In this document: one piece after another, positions 8,667 to 18,174 of the stretch
Numbering within the stretch: position 1 is the stretch's first letter
Layout of the letters: every line of letters starts with the position of its first letter
DNA from: Vulcanococcus limneticus LL
GTDB lineage: Bacteria; Cyanobacteriota; Cyanobacteriia; PCC-6307; Cyanobiaceae
NCBI RefSeq assembly: GCF_002252705.1
Contig: NZ_NQLA01000003.1
Coordinates: 62,001 to 126,000 of the forward strand
DNA: 64,000 bases
Direction: 5' to 3'
Notes under the pieces: model-generated
Database searches by the model: none
What the model saw: the letters and a program-made list of their open reading frames with translations, nothing else
Told to the model about the DNA's origin: nothing
Made by a program: the position numbers and the translations under genes

Positions 8667-9854
8667 GTGAGTTCCCCTCGCCCCGCCCGCTCCGGCTCCG
8701 GCACCTGGGGGCCATTGCGCCTGCTGCTACGGCTGCTGGTCATGGGCATCGGCCTGGGGCTGATCAGCGGCACGGCCCTGAAGCTGCTGGCGCCGCGCCT
8801 GGCCCAGGGCTCGATCAACGCCCCCCGCGTCACCGGCAGCCCGGCCAGCCAGCCGCTCCAGGCCCTGCCGCGGGGCATCCCCCTGGGCCGCTTCGAGCCC
8901 CACCAGGAGCTCACGGGTCTGAGCAAGAAATGGGCGGCCCTGGCCGCAGTCCACAAGGATCTCAAGGCCAGCGCCTACCTGCTGGTGCTCGATGACGGTC
9001 GCTTTGCCCAGCTGCAGAGCGAGCTGCCCCTGCCGGCCGCCAGCTCGATCAAGACACCGATCCTGCTGGCGGCCATGGAGGACCTCGACGCCGGCCGCCT
9101 GCGCTGGGACCAGCCGCTGACCATGACCAAGGAGGTGGTGGGGGCCGGCGCCGGCTGGATGGCAAACAAGCCGGTGGGTACGCGCTTCCCGTTCCACGAG
9201 GCAGCCACCGAGATGATCCGCGTGAGCGACAACACCGCCACCAACCTGTTGATCAAGCGGCTCGGTGGCAAGACGGCCCTCAACACCCGCTTCCAGGCCC
9301 TGGGACTGCCGGGCACGGTGATCAACAACTGGCTTCCGGATCTGGAGGGCACCAACACCACCAGCGCCCACGACCTGGCCCGGAGCATCGCCCTGGTGGA
9401 CACCGGCGAAAAGCTCAGCCCCCGGGCCCGGGACCTGTTCCGCCAGGTGATGGGCAGCTCGCGCACCAACACCCTGATTCCCCTGGGCCTGCTGCAGGGC
9501 CTCGGCGGCGACTCGGCCGATCCCGATGCCGACCTGATGGCCTACGGCGTGACCGTGCTCAACAAGACCGGCGACATCGGCATCGCCTATGCCGATGGTG
9601 GCCTGATCGAGCTGCCCAACGGCCAGCGGGCCGTGGCCGCTTTCATGGTGAAGGGCCCCTTCAACGACCCCCGCTCCACCGACCTGATCCGTGCCATGGC
9701 CGCCGAGGTGGCCAAGCTGCTGGTGCCCCGCGGCTCCGCGGCCTCCCAGCCCGGCACCCAGCCCACCACGACGCCCTCCTCCACCGCGGCCCCCGCCGCG
9801 ACACCGTCCACCACGGCACCGTCCACCGCGACACCGTCCCCTGCCCGCCGCTGA
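8667..9854 (+). CDS. Class A beta-lactamase-fold serine hydrolase
   Basis: The protein has 395 residues from the GTG at 8667. An N-terminal signal anchor (LLRLLVMGIGLGLISGTALKLL) places the enzyme in the periplasm. All three penicillin-interactive motifs are present: SSIK (nucleophile Ser, about 127), SDN (about 186) and KTG (about 299). No clear Glu166 omega-loop motif is seen, so a DD-peptidase or other peptidoglycan role is at least as likely as true beta-lactamase activity. The last ~45 residues are a Pro/Thr/Ala tail with a 15-bp periodicity (ATPST/TAPST/ATPSP). The next gene starts at its stop codon. Confidence 0.85.
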   Translation: MSSPRPARSGSGTWGPLRLLLRLLVMGIGLGLISGTALKLLAPRLAQGSINAPRVTGSPASQPLQALPRGIPLGRFEPHQELTGLSKKWAALAAVHKDLKASAYLLVLDDGRFAQLQSELPLPAASSIKTPILLAAMEDLDAGRLRWDQPLTMTKEVVGAGAGWMANKPVGTRFPFHEAATEMIRVSDNTATNLLIKRLGGKTALNTRFQALGLPGTVINNWLPDLEGTNTTSAHDLARSIALVDTGEKLSPRARDLFRQVMGSSRTNTLIPLGLLQGLGGDSADPDADLMAYGVTVLNKTGDIGIAYADGGLIELPNGQRAVAAFMVKGPFNDPRSTDLIRAMAAEVAKLLVPRGSAASQPGTQPTTTPSSTAAPAATPSTTAPSTATPSPARR

Positions 9855-11275
9855 TGCTGTCCGTCCTGCTGGCCGCCGCCCTGCCGGCCCCCGGGGTCGC
9901 CCCCGCCCCGGCGCCGGCCCCCGCACCGCCCTCCACCCTGCTGCGCCCCCAGACCGTGGCCCCCCTGCCGGGCGGCCTGGACAGGGTGCTGCTGGTGAAC
10001 GACAACAACCCGGAGCTGATCACGGCGGCGGGGATCCTGCTCTCCACCTTCGCCAGGCAGGGCCGGGGCGCGCCGGAGGCCCACCTGGATCTGCCGCTGA
10101 GCGGTCGCTTCGACCTGTTCAGCCACCACGTGTATGCCGGGCGGCCCGAGAGCCTCGATTCCACCCTCTGGCTGGCGGTGCTGGCCCAGCCACGGGGCCC
10201 ACAGCCGGTGACCCTGCAGCTCCTGGCAGGCTCCACCGCCCTGTCCCAGGCCACCGACGCGGTGCAGCCCTCGGCCCCCTTCCTGCCCCTGCCGGAGCTG
10301 CTGCCCCAGGACGGCACGGTCTTCTCCGGCCCCGGCAGCCGCGTGGCCACCGAACTGCTGGAGCGCCATCGCAGCCCGCTGCTGCCGGGCAGCTGGACCC
10401 TGCAGCCCGGAGCGCCCACCACCCTGGTGGTGCTGCCGCTGCCGGTGAAGGGACTCGATCCGCTGCTCAACGGCCGCAACCTGCAGCTGCGGCTGCAGAG
10501 CAGTGGCCCCGTGAGCCTGGCCACCCTGGCGGCCTTCGGCACAGGCAATCAGCCGCCGCCGCCCCAGGGCTGGGCAGCGCTGCTGGATGGGCCCTTGAGC
10601 CCCAAGGAGCACCAGCCCACCCCCCGCGGCAGCAAGGGCAAGCTGATCTACTCGCGGGTGAGCGGGGTGCAGATCGGCAGTGTGTGGCGCACGACCCTCA
10701 CGGACCAGGGCCAGCGTTGGCTCAGTGCCAGCCGCGCCCCGATCTCCTGGCCGATCAGCTCCCTGGAGCGCGGCAGCCTCGGCACCGGCCAGGTGCAGAC
10801 CGCCGAACTGCAGGTCCTCTACCCCGGCACCGCCTGGGCCGCCCACGGCAACTACGGCGTGGAGTACGACCTGGCCATCCCCCTGCGCAACGACACCAAG
10901 GCACCGCTGCAGCTGCAGCTGGCCCTGGAATCGCCGCTCAAAACCGATGCGCCCCTCGGGGGCCTGCGCTTCAACACCAGCCCGGCACGGGCCGTGATGT
11001 TCCGCGGCAGCGTGGAGGTGAGCGGCCTCGATGATGACGCCGGCAGGGCCACCGGCCGCCGCCGATTCCACCTGATTCAGCGGGCGGGCCAGCAGGGCCC
11101 GGCCCTGGGCACGGTGAGCCTGGCCCCCGGCAGCCAGCGGCAGCTGCGGGTGCGGCTGATCTACCCGGCCGATGCCACGCCGCCCCAGGTGCTCAGCCTG
11201 CTGCCCGTGGCCGGCCCGGCGGCTCAACCGGCTGTGAAACAATCGCCTGCTCCCCCAGCCAGCAGCCAACCGTGA
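9854..11275 (+). CDS. DUF3370 family protein, exported
   Basis: This 473-residue cyanobacterial protein is of the DUF3370 type, function unknown. A short signal peptide (MLSVLLAAALPAPGVAPAPA) precedes a Pro/Ala linker and a large beta-rich body. Family-like segments are LVNDNNPELITAAGILLSTFARQG, FDLFSHHVYAG, GSRVATELLE and NYGVEYDLAIPLRNDT. Expected location is periplasm or outer surface. The ATG overlaps the preceding stop (TGATG), suggesting co-transcription with the serine hydrolase. The 3' end overlaps the GTG of chlI by 4 nt. Confidence 0.8.
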   Translation: MLSVLLAAALPAPGVAPAPAPAPAPPSTLLRPQTVAPLPGGLDRVLLVNDNNPELITAAGILLSTFARQGRGAPEAHLDLPLSGRFDLFSHHVYAGRPESLDSTLWLAVLAQPRGPQPVTLQLLAGSTALSQATDAVQPSAPFLPLPELLPQDGTVFSGPGSRVATELLERHRSPLLPGSWTLQPGAPTTLVVLPLPVKGLDPLLNGRNLQLRLQSSGPVSLATLAAFGTGNQPPPPQGWAALLDGPLSPKEHQPTPRGSKGKLIYSRVSGVQIGSVWRTTLTDQGQRWLSASRAPISWPISSLERGSLGTGQVQTAELQVLYPGTAWAAHGNYGVEYDLAIPLRNDTKAPLQLQLALESPLKTDAPLGGLRFNTSPARAVMFRGSVEVSGLDDDAGRATGRRRFHLIQRAGQQGPALGTVSLAPGSQRQLRVRLIYPADATPPQVLSLLPVAGPAAQPAVKQSPAPPASSQP

Positions 11276-12360
11276 CGCAAGCCCGCAAGCGCCGGGTCTT
11301 CCCCTTCACCGCCATCGTGGGTCAGGAGGAGATGAAGCTGGCCCTGCTGCTGAACGTGATCGATCCGCGCATCGGCGGCGTGATGATCATGGGCGACCGG
11401 GGCACGGGCAAGAGCACCACGATCCGGGCCCTGGCCGACCTGCTGCCCGAGATCGACGTGGTGGCGGGCGATCCCTACAACAGCTCCCCCAGCGATCCGG
11501 ATCTGCAGAGTGCCGAGGTGCGCCTGCGGGCCGAGCATGGCGAGCAGCTGCCGATTGAGCAGCGTCAGGTGCCGATGGTGGACCTGCCCCTGGGCGCCAC
11601 GGAAGATCGCCTCTGCGGCACGATCGACATCGAGAAGGCCCTCAGCGAGGGTGTGCGGGCATTTGAGCCGGGCCTGCTGGCCAAGGCCAACCGCGGCCTG
11701 CTCTACGTGGATGAGGTGAACCTGCTCGACGACCACCTGGTGGACGTGCTGCTGGATTCGGCCGCCTCCGGCTGGAACACGGTGGAGCGCGAGGGCGTGA
11801 GCGTGCGCCACCCGGCCCGCTTCGTGCTGATCGGCTCTGGCAACCCCGAGGAGGGCGAACTGCGGCCCCAGCTTCTGGATCGCTTCGGGATGAGCGTGGA
11901 AGTGCGCACCGTGCGCGATCCCGAGCTGCGGGTGCAGGTGGTGGACCAGCGCACCAGCTTCGACAACGACCCTGACCGCTTCAACGACGGGGTGCAGGCC
12001 ACCCAGGACGCCCTGCAGGCGCGGGTGGTGGAGGCCCAGAACCGCCTGCCCCAGGTGGCCATCGACGACGACCTGCGCATCCGCATCAGCGCCATCTGTG
12101 GCGAGCTGGATGTGGACGGCCTGCGCGGCGACATCGTGACCAACCGCGCCGCCCGCGCCCTGGCCGCCTTCGAGGGCCGCACCGAAGTGACGGAAGACGA
12201 CGTGGCCCGCGTGGCCGCCTGTTGTCTGCGTCACCGCCTGCGCAAAGATCCGCTCGAGCAGATCGACTCGGGCGATCGGGTGGTGAAGGTGTTCTGCAAG
12301 GTGTTCGAACGGCCTGAGGCAACCGACCGCCGCGCCTTCGAGCTGGCCCTGGCAGCCTGA
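11272..12360 (+). CDS. chlI: Magnesium chelatase ATPase subunit I
   Basis: The 362-residue AAA+ ATPase inserts Mg2+ into protoporphyrin IX with ChlD and ChlH, the first committed chlorophyll step. The N-terminus [19 protein letters not shown] is diagnostic. Walker [10 protein letters not shown] is near residue 41-49, Walker [17 protein letters not shown] near 144, sensor-1 [20 protein letters not shown], then the C-terminal helical lid. The conserved cysteines that make plastid ChlI redox-sensitive occur in the C-terminal part ([17 protein letters not shown]). GTG start, coupled to the DUF3370 gene. chlD and chlH are not in the window. Confidence 0.96.
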   Translation: MTQARKRRVFPFTAIVGQEEMKLALLLNVIDPRIGGVMIMGDRGTGKSTTIRALADLLPEIDVVAGDPYNSSPSDPDLQSAEVRLRAEHGEQLPIEQRQVPMVDLPLGATEDRLCGTIDIEKALSEGVRAFEPGLLAKANRGLLYVDEVNLLDDHLVDVLLDSAASGWNTVEREGVSVRHPARFVLIGSGNPEEGELRPQLLDRFGMSVEVRTVRDPELRVQVVDQRTSFDNDPDRFNDGVQATQDALQARVVEAQNRLPQVAIDDDLRIRISAICGELDVDGLRGDIVTNRAARALAAFEGRTEVTEDDVARVAACCLRHRLRKDPLEQIDSGDRVVKVFCKVFERPEATDRRAFELALAA

Positions 12361-12413
12361 GCGGCGGCCGGCCCGAGCCAGCTCCTGCACACTGGGCCGA
12401 ACGCCGCCTGCCC

Positions 12414-12878
12414 ATGCGCATCATCGGCCTCGATCCGGGCCTGGCCCGCGTCGGCTACGGCGTGATCGACACCGGCGGCGGCCAGCAGCGCCTGCTGGAC
12501 TGCGGCATCATCCGCACCGACCCCGGCCGCAGCGAGGGCGAACGGATGGTGGAGATCGCCCGGGATCTGCGCCAGCTGATCCGGGCCTGGCGGCCGGAGC
12601 TGGCGGCTGTGGAGAAGTTCTTCTTCTACCGCTCCAGCACCACGATCGCCGTGGTGCAGGCCCGCGGCGTGCTGATGATGACCCTGGCCCGCTTCGCCAT
12701 CCCAGTGGTGGAGTTCCCGCCGATGCAGATCAAACTGGCCGTGGCCGGCCACGGCCACGCCGGCAAGGACGACGTGCTGACGGCCGTGATGCGCGAGCTG
12801 AACCTTGAGGTGCCACCACGGCCGGATGACGCCGCCGACGCCCTGGCCGTGGCCCTGACCGGCTGGTTCCAGCGCTGA
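12414..12878 (+). CDS. ruvC: Holliday junction resolvase RuvC
   Basis: The 154-residue endodeoxyribonuclease cleaves Holliday junctions in the RuvABC pathway. The catalytic acidic residues are all visible: Asp in [17 protein letters not shown], Glu in LAAVEKFFF, and the Asp pair in [13 protein letters not shown]. The [20 protein letters not shown] stretch matches the family loop. Length is normal. A perfect 10-bp inverted repeat spans its stop codon (see the separate entry). Confidence 0.95.
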   Translation: MRIIGLDPGLARVGYGVIDTGGGQQRLLDCGIIRTDPGRSEGERMVEIARDLRQLIRAWRPELAAVEKFFFYRSSTTIAVVQARGVLMMTLARFAIPVVEFPPMQIKLAVAGHGHAGKDDVLTAVMRELNLEVPPRPDDAADALAVALTGWFQR

Positions 12879-12895
12879 GCCAGAACTGGAACCAG
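12863..12895. terminator. 10-bp perfect inverted repeat spanning the ruvC stop codon
   Basis: CTGGTTCCAG at 12863-12872 is mirrored by CTGGAACCAG at 12886-12895, with a 13-nt loop containing the ruvC TGA. No T-tract follows, so it may act as an mRNA 3'-end stabiliser or a weak terminator. A second 7-bp hairpin (AGCGGGC/GCCCGCT, 12944-12962) follows before the ssu operon, also without Ts. Confidence 0.4.
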
Positions 12896-13032
12896 AGCAG
12901 GCCCGGCCTCCGCCGGAGCGGATGCAGAGGCCCTGTCAAGCCAAGCGGGCACAGAGCCCGCTGGCGCCACCCACACCGGCCCACCCGGCCCGGGACAGAG
13001 GGTGGTGGGGTCAGCTGGAGTTCCTGCGCCCA

Positions 13033-14055
13033 ATGCCCGTCTCCCCACGTCCCACCGGCCCCCTGCGCACCAGCCGTCGCCGGGTACTGCTGAGCACGGC
13101 ACTCGTGCTGGCCGGAGGACTGGCCAGCTCGATCACGGCCCTGGCACCGAGCAGCTCGATGGCGGCGGCGGCCGGCGACAAGAGCGTGCGTGTCGGCTAC
13201 CAGAAGTATGGCACCCTCAGCATCCTCAAATCACGCGGGAGCCTGGAGCGGGCCTTCGCCGCGAAGGGCGTGAAGGTGGACTGGCTGCTGTTCCCTGCCG
13301 GCCCCGCCCTGCTGGAGGCCCTGAACACCGGCAGCATCGACCTGGGCAGCGTCGGTGAGGCGCCGCCGATCTTTGCCCAGGCCGCCAACAATCCCTTCGT
13401 CTACGTGGCCTCCAGCACCCCCAATCCCCGCGGCGAGGGGATCCTGGTGCCAAAGAACTCTCCCTTGCGCAGCGTCAAGGATCTCAAGGGCAAGAAGGTG
13501 GCCCTGAATAAGGGCTCCAACGTGCATTACCTGCTGGTCAAGCTGCTCGAGAAGAACGGCCTCAAATACAGCGACGTCAACGTGGTGTTCCTGCCTCCGG
13601 CTGACGCCCGGGCCGCCTATGAGGCCGGCTCGGTGGATGCCTGGGTGATCTGGGATCCCTTCTTCACCCAGGCCAAGCGGGCCACCAACTCGCGGGTGCT
13701 GGCCGATGGCGAGGGCGTGGTGGCCAACCGGGAGTTCTTCCTCTTCAGCCGCGACTTCGCCAAGGGCCGCAGCAAGGATGCCAAGACCATCCTGAGTGAG
13801 CTGGAAAAGACCGACAGCTGGGCCAAGAAGAACGTGAGCGCCGTGGCCAACCAGCTCTCACCGGAGCTCAAGATCGACGCCCCCACCCTGGTGGAAGTGC
13901 TGAACCGACGCCCCAGCGGCATCGTGCCGATCAGCCCGGCGATCATCAGCTATCAGCAGAACGTGGCCGACACCTTCAAGGAGTTGAAGCTGATTCCCGT
14001 CAAGATCAACGTCAAGGAGAAGGTGTACAGCGATCCGGTGTTCAAGACCAAGTGA
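13033..14055 (+). CDS. ssuA: Aliphatic sulfonate ABC transporter, substrate-binding protein (first copy)
   Basis: This 340-residue SsuA-type periplasmic binding protein delivers alkanesulfonates to the SsuBC importer. The start at ATG 13033 gives a twin-arginine-like [17 protein letters not shown] signal peptide ending near SSSMAAAAG. Mature-protein landmarks are [92 protein letters not shown] and [12 protein letters not shown]. It is the first gene of ssuA-ssuD-ssuC-ssuB. A longer in-frame ORF from 12922 lacks a signal-like start. Confidence 0.95.
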   Translation: MPVSPRPTGPLRTSRRRVLLSTALVLAGGLASSITALAPSSSMAAAAGDKSVRVGYQKYGTLSILKSRGSLERAFAAKGVKVDWLLFPAGPALLEALNTGSIDLGSVGEAPPIFAQAANNPFVYVASSTPNPRGEGILVPKNSPLRSVKDLKGKKVALNKGSNVHYLLVKLLEKNGLKYSDVNVVFLPPADARAAYEAGSVDAWVIWDPFFTQAKRATNSRVLADGEGVVANREFFLFSRDFAKGRSKDAKTILSELEKTDSWAKKNVSAVANQLSPELKIDAPTLVEVLNRRPSGIVPISPAIISYQQNVADTFKELKLIPVKINVKEKVYSDPVFKTK

Positions 14056-14107
14056 CACGCCGCTGACTGACCAGACCATTCCACCCACTCCCCCCACAGG
14101 ATCCCCG

Positions 14108-15253
14108 ATGCAGCTGTTCTGGTTCATTCCCCTGCATGGCGATGGCCAGTACCTGGGCACCTCGACAGGCGGCCGGCAGATCACCCTGCCCTATCTGCAG
14201 GTGATCGCCCGCGCCGCCGACCACCTGGGCTACACCGGGGTGCTGCTGCCCACCGGTCGCTCCTGCCACGACGCCTGGGTGGCCGCCTCGATGCTGGCGG
14301 CCACCACCGAGCGGCTCAAGTTCCTGGTGGCGGTCAGGCCAGGTCTGATGTCACCGGGGGTGGCGGCGCGGATGGCCGCCAGCTTCGATCGCCTCAGCAA
14401 TGGCCGCCTGCTGATCAACGTCGTCACCGGCGGCGATCCGGTGGAGAACGCCGGCGACGGCCTCCACCTCAGCCATGACGATCGCTACAGGCTGACCGAT
14501 GAGTTCCTGACCGTCTGGCGCGCGATGCTGCGGGGCGAGCGCACCGACTTCCAGGGCGACTTCCTCGACATCCGCGATGGCAGCGTGATCCATCGGGGTG
14601 TACAGCAGCCCCACCCACCGCTGTGGTTCGGCGGCTCGTCGGAGGCCGGTCAGGATGTGGCGGCCCGCCACGTGGACACCTATCTCACCTGGGGCGAACC
14701 GCCCGAGCTGGTGAAGCAGAAGGTCGAGGCGGTGCGGGAGCGCGCCCGGCGTCAGGGGCGCGAGCTGGAGTTCGGCATCCGTCTGCACATCATCGTTCGC
14801 GAGACCAACCAGCAGGCCTGGGATGCGGCCGACGACCTGATCCGCTATGTGGACGACGCCACCATCGCCGAGGCCCAGAAGGTCTACAGCCGCATGGATT
14901 CAGTCGGCCAGAGCCGCATGACCCAGCTCCACGCCGGTAGCCGCAACGCCCTGGAGGTGAGCCCGAACCTCTGGAGCGGCGTGGGCCTGGTGCGCGGCGG
15001 CGCCGGCACGGCCCTGGTGGGCGATGCCGACACGGTGGCCCGGCGCCTGGAGGAGTACGCCGAGCTGGGAATCCAGCACTTCATCCTCTCGGGCTATCCC
15101 CATTTGGAGGAGGCCTACCGGGTGGCGGAACACCTGTTCCCGCGGTTGCCGCTGGAGCTGCCCCCCGCCCCCGAAGGTCAGCTTGTGCTGGCGCCCTTCG
15201 GCGAGATCATCGCCAACGCCAAGGTTCCGGCCGCAGCGAAGGTGCAGGGCTGA
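14108..15253 (+). CDS. ssuD: FMNH2-dependent alkanesulfonate monooxygenase
   Basis: The 381-residue luciferase-like (TIM-barrel) monooxygenase splits alkanesulfonates into sulfite and an aldehyde using FMNH2 and O2. SsuD landmarks are [80 protein letters not shown] and [14 protein letters not shown]. The C-terminal [34 protein letters not shown] is also typical. Length is normal. No ssuE flavin reductase lies nearby, so FMNH2 must come from an unlinked reductase. It overlaps ssuC by 1 nt (TGATG). Confidence 0.97.
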   Translation: MQLFWFIPLHGDGQYLGTSTGGRQITLPYLQVIARAADHLGYTGVLLPTGRSCHDAWVAASMLAATTERLKFLVAVRPGLMSPGVAARMAASFDRLSNGRLLINVVTGGDPVENAGDGLHLSHDDRYRLTDEFLTVWRAMLRGERTDFQGDFLDIRDGSVIHRGVQQPHPPLWFGGSSEAGQDVAARHVDTYLTWGEPPELVKQKVEAVRERARRQGRELEFGIRLHIIVRETNQQAWDAADDLIRYVDDATIAEAQKVYSRMDSVGQSRMTQLHAGSRNALEVSPNLWSGVGLVRGGAGTALVGDADTVARRLEEYAELGIQHFILSGYPHLEEAYRVAEHLFPRLPLELPPAPEGQLVLAPFGEIIANAKVPAAAKVQG

Positions 15254-16080
15254 TGGCGCGCTTCCAACCCTTCCAGCTGAACCCTCGGCTCAAGCGCAGC
15301 CTGATTCCCTGGCTGGTGCCCTTGCTGCTGCTGGTGCTCTGGCAGCTGCTCGCCAGCCGGGGCGTGATCCCCACCCGCATCCTGCCTGCTCCCTCTGCCA
15401 TCGCCCTGGCGGCCATCAATATGGGCCGCTCCGGCGAGCTCTGGGGCCACCTGTCGATCAGCGCCGGTCGGGCCGGCGTGGGCTTCTTGATCGGAGCTTC
15501 GTTAGGGCTGCTGTTCGGCCTCATCAATGGCCTGATGCCGCGGGCGGAACTGCTGCTGGATTCGTCCTTCCAGATGCTCCGCAATATTCCACCGCTGGCG
15601 ATGATCCCGCTGGTGATCCTCTGGTTTGGGATCGGCGAGGAGGCTCGAGTCTTCCTGGTTTCTGTAGGTGTGTTCTTCCCGGTGTACCTGAACACCTTCC
15701 ATGGCATCCGCTCGATCGATCCAGGCCTGATCGAGATGGGCAAGGTCTACGGCCTGAGCCCCTGGCAGATCGTGACCAATATCGTGCTGCCGGGGGCCAC
15801 CCCATCCATCTTGGTGGGCGTGCGCTTCTCCCTTGGGATTGCCTGGATCATCCTGATCGTGGGCGAGCAGATCGCCGCCAATAGCGGCATCGGTTACATG
15901 GCCATGAATGCCCGTGAGTTCATGCAGACGGACATCATCGTCTTCAGCATCATTCTCTACGCCCTCCTTGGCAAGCTTTCCGACAGCATGGCCCGCGGCC
16001 TTGAGCACAGGCTATTGCCGTGGCATCCCAATTTCCAGCGCACCGCCAAGGCCGTGCCCAGCAAGCCCGCGATTTCCTGA
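15253..16080 (+). CDS. ssuC: Aliphatic sulfonate ABC transporter, permease (first copy)
   Basis: The 275-residue inner-membrane permease of the sulfonate importer has six or so hydrophobic segments, beginning with LIPWLVPLLLLVLWQLLASRG. The cytoplasmic EAA-type loop that contacts the ATPase reads EMGKVYGLSPWQIVTNIVLPGATPSILVGV. The PTRILPAPSAIA N-terminal segment and the FGIGEEARVFLVSVGVFFPVYLN motif are typical of SsuC/TauC. It is translationally coupled to ssuD and followed 6 nt later by ssuB, whose start is preceded by GAGGAG. Confidence 0.95.
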   Translation: MARFQPFQLNPRLKRSLIPWLVPLLLLVLWQLLASRGVIPTRILPAPSAIALAAINMGRSGELWGHLSISAGRAGVGFLIGASLGLLFGLINGLMPRAELLLDSSFQMLRNIPPLAMIPLVILWFGIGEEARVFLVSVGVFFPVYLNTFHGIRSIDPGLIEMGKVYGLSPWQIVTNIVLPGATPSILVGVRFSLGIAWIILIVGEQIAANSGIGYMAMNAREFMQTDIIVFSIILYALLGKLSDSMARGLEHRLLPWHPNFQRTAKAVPSKPAIS

Positions 16081-16086
16081 GGAGCC

Positions 16087-16989
16087 ATGAGCACAACCAC
16101 CCCTGGCACCAGCCTGCAACTGGTCGAACTGACCAAGACCTACGCAGGTCGTCCCGTACTCAGCGCCATTGATTTGGCCGTTGACGGCGGTCATTTCGTG
16201 GCCATCGTGGGCCGCAGTGGCTGCGGTAAATCCACGCTGCTGCGACTGCTGAGCGGCCTGGAAGCTCCCTGCGACGGGGGCGTGCTGGTGAACGGCGAGC
16301 CCCTGCGCAGCGTGAACCTGCACGCTCGGATCATGTTCCAGGACGGCCGCCTGCTCCCCTGGAAGAGCGTGCTCGACAACGTGGGCCTGGGACTGCGCGG
16401 CGACTGGCGCTCCCGTGGCCTCGAGGTGCTGCGCCACGTGGGCCTGCACGAGCGGGCCGGCGACTGGATCGCCCGGCTCTCCGGCGGCCAGCGCCAGCGG
16501 GTGGCCCTGGCCAAGGCTCTGATCACCCAGCCGCGGCTGATGCTGCTGGATGAGCCCCTCGGTGCCCTTGACGCGCTCACCCGCATCGAGATGCAGCAGC
16601 TGATCGAGAACCTCTGGCTTGAGGAGGGCTTCACCTCGATTCTGGTCACCCACGATGTGGAGGAGGCCGTCACCCTGGCGGACCGGATTCTGGTATTGGA
16701 GGAGGGCCGCATTGCCCGCGATTTCCGCAACGACCTGCAGCGCCCGCGTCGCCGCGGCGATCCGGGATTCTCCCAGCTCACGGCCGAAATCCTCGACACG
16801 ATCCTCACCCAGGGCGGCCAGGGATCGGCGCCGCAAAAGACAGCGGACCACGCGACAGAGGCCGTAACGCCAGAGCATGGCCACAGCCCCCGGCCCACAG
16901 GCCAGCCCGCCGGTGCGCGCGGCTCAGAACGCTCCGACTCCCCCCCCATCGGCGAGCCCTCTGGGGCCCTCACGGCCCAGCTGCAATAG
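16087..16989 (+). CDS. ssuB: Aliphatic sulfonate ABC transporter, ATP-binding protein (first copy)
   Basis: The ABC ATPase (300 residues) powers SsuC. Walker A is GRSGCGKST (about residue 40), Q-loop [11 protein letters not shown], signature [16 protein letters not shown], Walker [14 protein letters not shown], and switch His in [17 protein letters not shown] after the Q-loop is characteristic of the SsuB/TauB class. The last ~60 residues (from about 240) are a low-complexity Pro/Ser/Thr tail absent from most SsuB proteins; it is probably disordered. GAGGAG precedes the ATG. End of the first operon. Confidence 0.95.
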   Translation: MSTTTPGTSLQLVELTKTYAGRPVLSAIDLAVDGGHFVAIVGRSGCGKSTLLRLLSGLEAPCDGGVLVNGEPLRSVNLHARIMFQDGRLLPWKSVLDNVGLGLRGDWRSRGLEVLRHVGLHERAGDWIARLSGGQRQRVALAKALITQPRLMLLDEPLGALDALTRIEMQQLIENLWLEEGFTSILVTHDVEEAVTLADRILVLEEGRIARDFRNDLQRPRRRGDPGFSQLTAEILDTILTQGGQGSAPQKTADHATEAVTPEHGHSPRPTGQPAGARGSERSDSPPIGEPSGALTAQLQ

Positions 16990-17151
16990 CCCCCCAGACA
17001 GCTCCGCACAGATCCGCATAGACAGGTCACTGTCCAGTTCTCTGACTACAAGCGGGAGTGGAAGCTGCCACACAAGATGGGAACACCATCCCACACACTT
17101 CCTGAATGGATCGGTGCCAACCCGGCGCCACCTTTGACCATCACAACAGCC

Positions 17152-18174
17152 ATGGCTTTTCGCGCTCCGACAACATCCCGCCGCTCCGTATTCCGTCTCG
17201 CGCTGGCGACCGGCCTGGCACTGGCGGGAACCCTGGGGCTTTCCTCTTCCAGCAGCGCCCTGGCCCAGGCCAAGCCAGCGAGCACCGTGCGCCTGGACTA
17301 CGCCTACTACAACCCGGTGAGCCTGGTGCTCAAGGACCGCGGCATCCTGGAGAAGGAGCTGAAGAAGAAGAACATCAAGGTGGAATGGGTGCTCAGCCAG
17401 GGCAGCAACAAGGCCCTGGAATTCCTGGGGGCCCGCAGCCTGGACTTCGGCTCGACCGCCGGTGCAGCGGCCTTCATCGGCAAGGCCAATGGCAACCCGA
17501 TCAAGGCCATCTACGTCTACTCCAAACCCGAGTGGGCGTCTCTGGTGGTCCCGAACGGCTCCAAGATCAAATCCGTGAAGGATCTCAAAGGCAAGAAAGT
17601 GGCCGCCAACCGCGGCACTGATCCCTACATCTTCCTGCTGCGCACCCTCGATCGCAATGGCCTGGCCCCCCGCGACGTGGAGATTGTGCAGCTGGCCCAC
17701 GCCGACGGCAAAACGGCCCTGGAGAAGGGCGATGTTGATGCCTGGGCGGGCCTGGATCCGCTGACTGCCAAGTCGGAGATCGAAGCCAAATCGAAGCTGC
17801 TTTATCGCAACCCCGATTTCAACACCTTCGGGGTTCTGAACGTGCGTGAGGAGTTTGCCAAGCAGAATCCCGATACGGTGCTGAGCGTGCTGCGAGCCTA
17901 TGAACAGGCCCGCCAATGGGCTCTGAAGAATCCCCAGGAACTCAAGAAGGTGCTGATCACGGATTCGAAGCTCACCGATGCGGTCGCGACCCGTCAGCTG
18001 GAGCGCACCGACCTGCGCAACTCCAGCATCGGCGCCCCACAGAAGACCTCGATCCTGGCCGCTGCGGATGTGCTCAAGAAGGCCGGTGTTATCCCGCCCT
18101 CCACCAACACCAAGGCGGTGGTCGACAGCCTGATCGATCCCAGCTACGTCAACAAGCTCAAGACCGGCAAGTGA
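17152..18174 (+). CDS. SsuA-like ABC substrate-binding protein (second copy)
   Basis: The 340-residue periplasmic SBP is of the sulfonate/nitrate/taurine class, paralogous to the first SsuA. The ATG at 17152 gives a clear signal peptide (TSRRSVFRLALATGLALAGTLGL, cleavage near ALAQA). Mature segments are [68 protein letters not shown] and GDVDAWAGLDPLT. The ligand-contact segments differ from copy one (AGLDPLT in place of VIWDPFF), suggesting another sulfur compound. Its stop overlaps the permease GTG by 4 nt. It starts the second operon, 162 nt after ssuB. Confidence 0.92.
   Translation: MAFRAPTTSRRSVFRLALATGLALAGTLGLSSSSSALAQAKPASTVRLDYAYYNPVSLVLKDRGILEKELKKKNIKVEWVLSQGSNKALEFLGARSLDFGSTAGAAAFIGKANGNPIKAIYVYSKPEWASLVVPNGSKIKSVKDLKGKKVAANRGTDPYIFLLRTLDRNGLAPRDVEIVQLAHADGKTALEKGDVDAWAGLDPLTAKSEIEAKSKLLYRNPDFNTFGVLNVREEFAKQNPDTVLSVLRAYEQARQWALKNPQELKKVLITDSKLTDAVATRQLERTDLRNSSIGAPQKTSILAAADVLKKAGVIPPSTNTKAVVDSLIDPSYVNKLKTGK

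Noticed and set aside
8667-9854. Antibiotic-resistance beta-lactamase
   Set aside because: SxxK, SDN and KTG are present, but an omega-loop Glu166 motif is not evident and the context is housekeeping; left as a serine hydrolase of the class-A fold.
9587-11269. A 560-codon minus-strand frame across the serine hydrolase and DUF3370 genes
   Set aside because: Composition is Gln/His/Gly/Arg-rich, typical of a shadow frame; the plus-strand genes have conserved motifs and tight overlaps.
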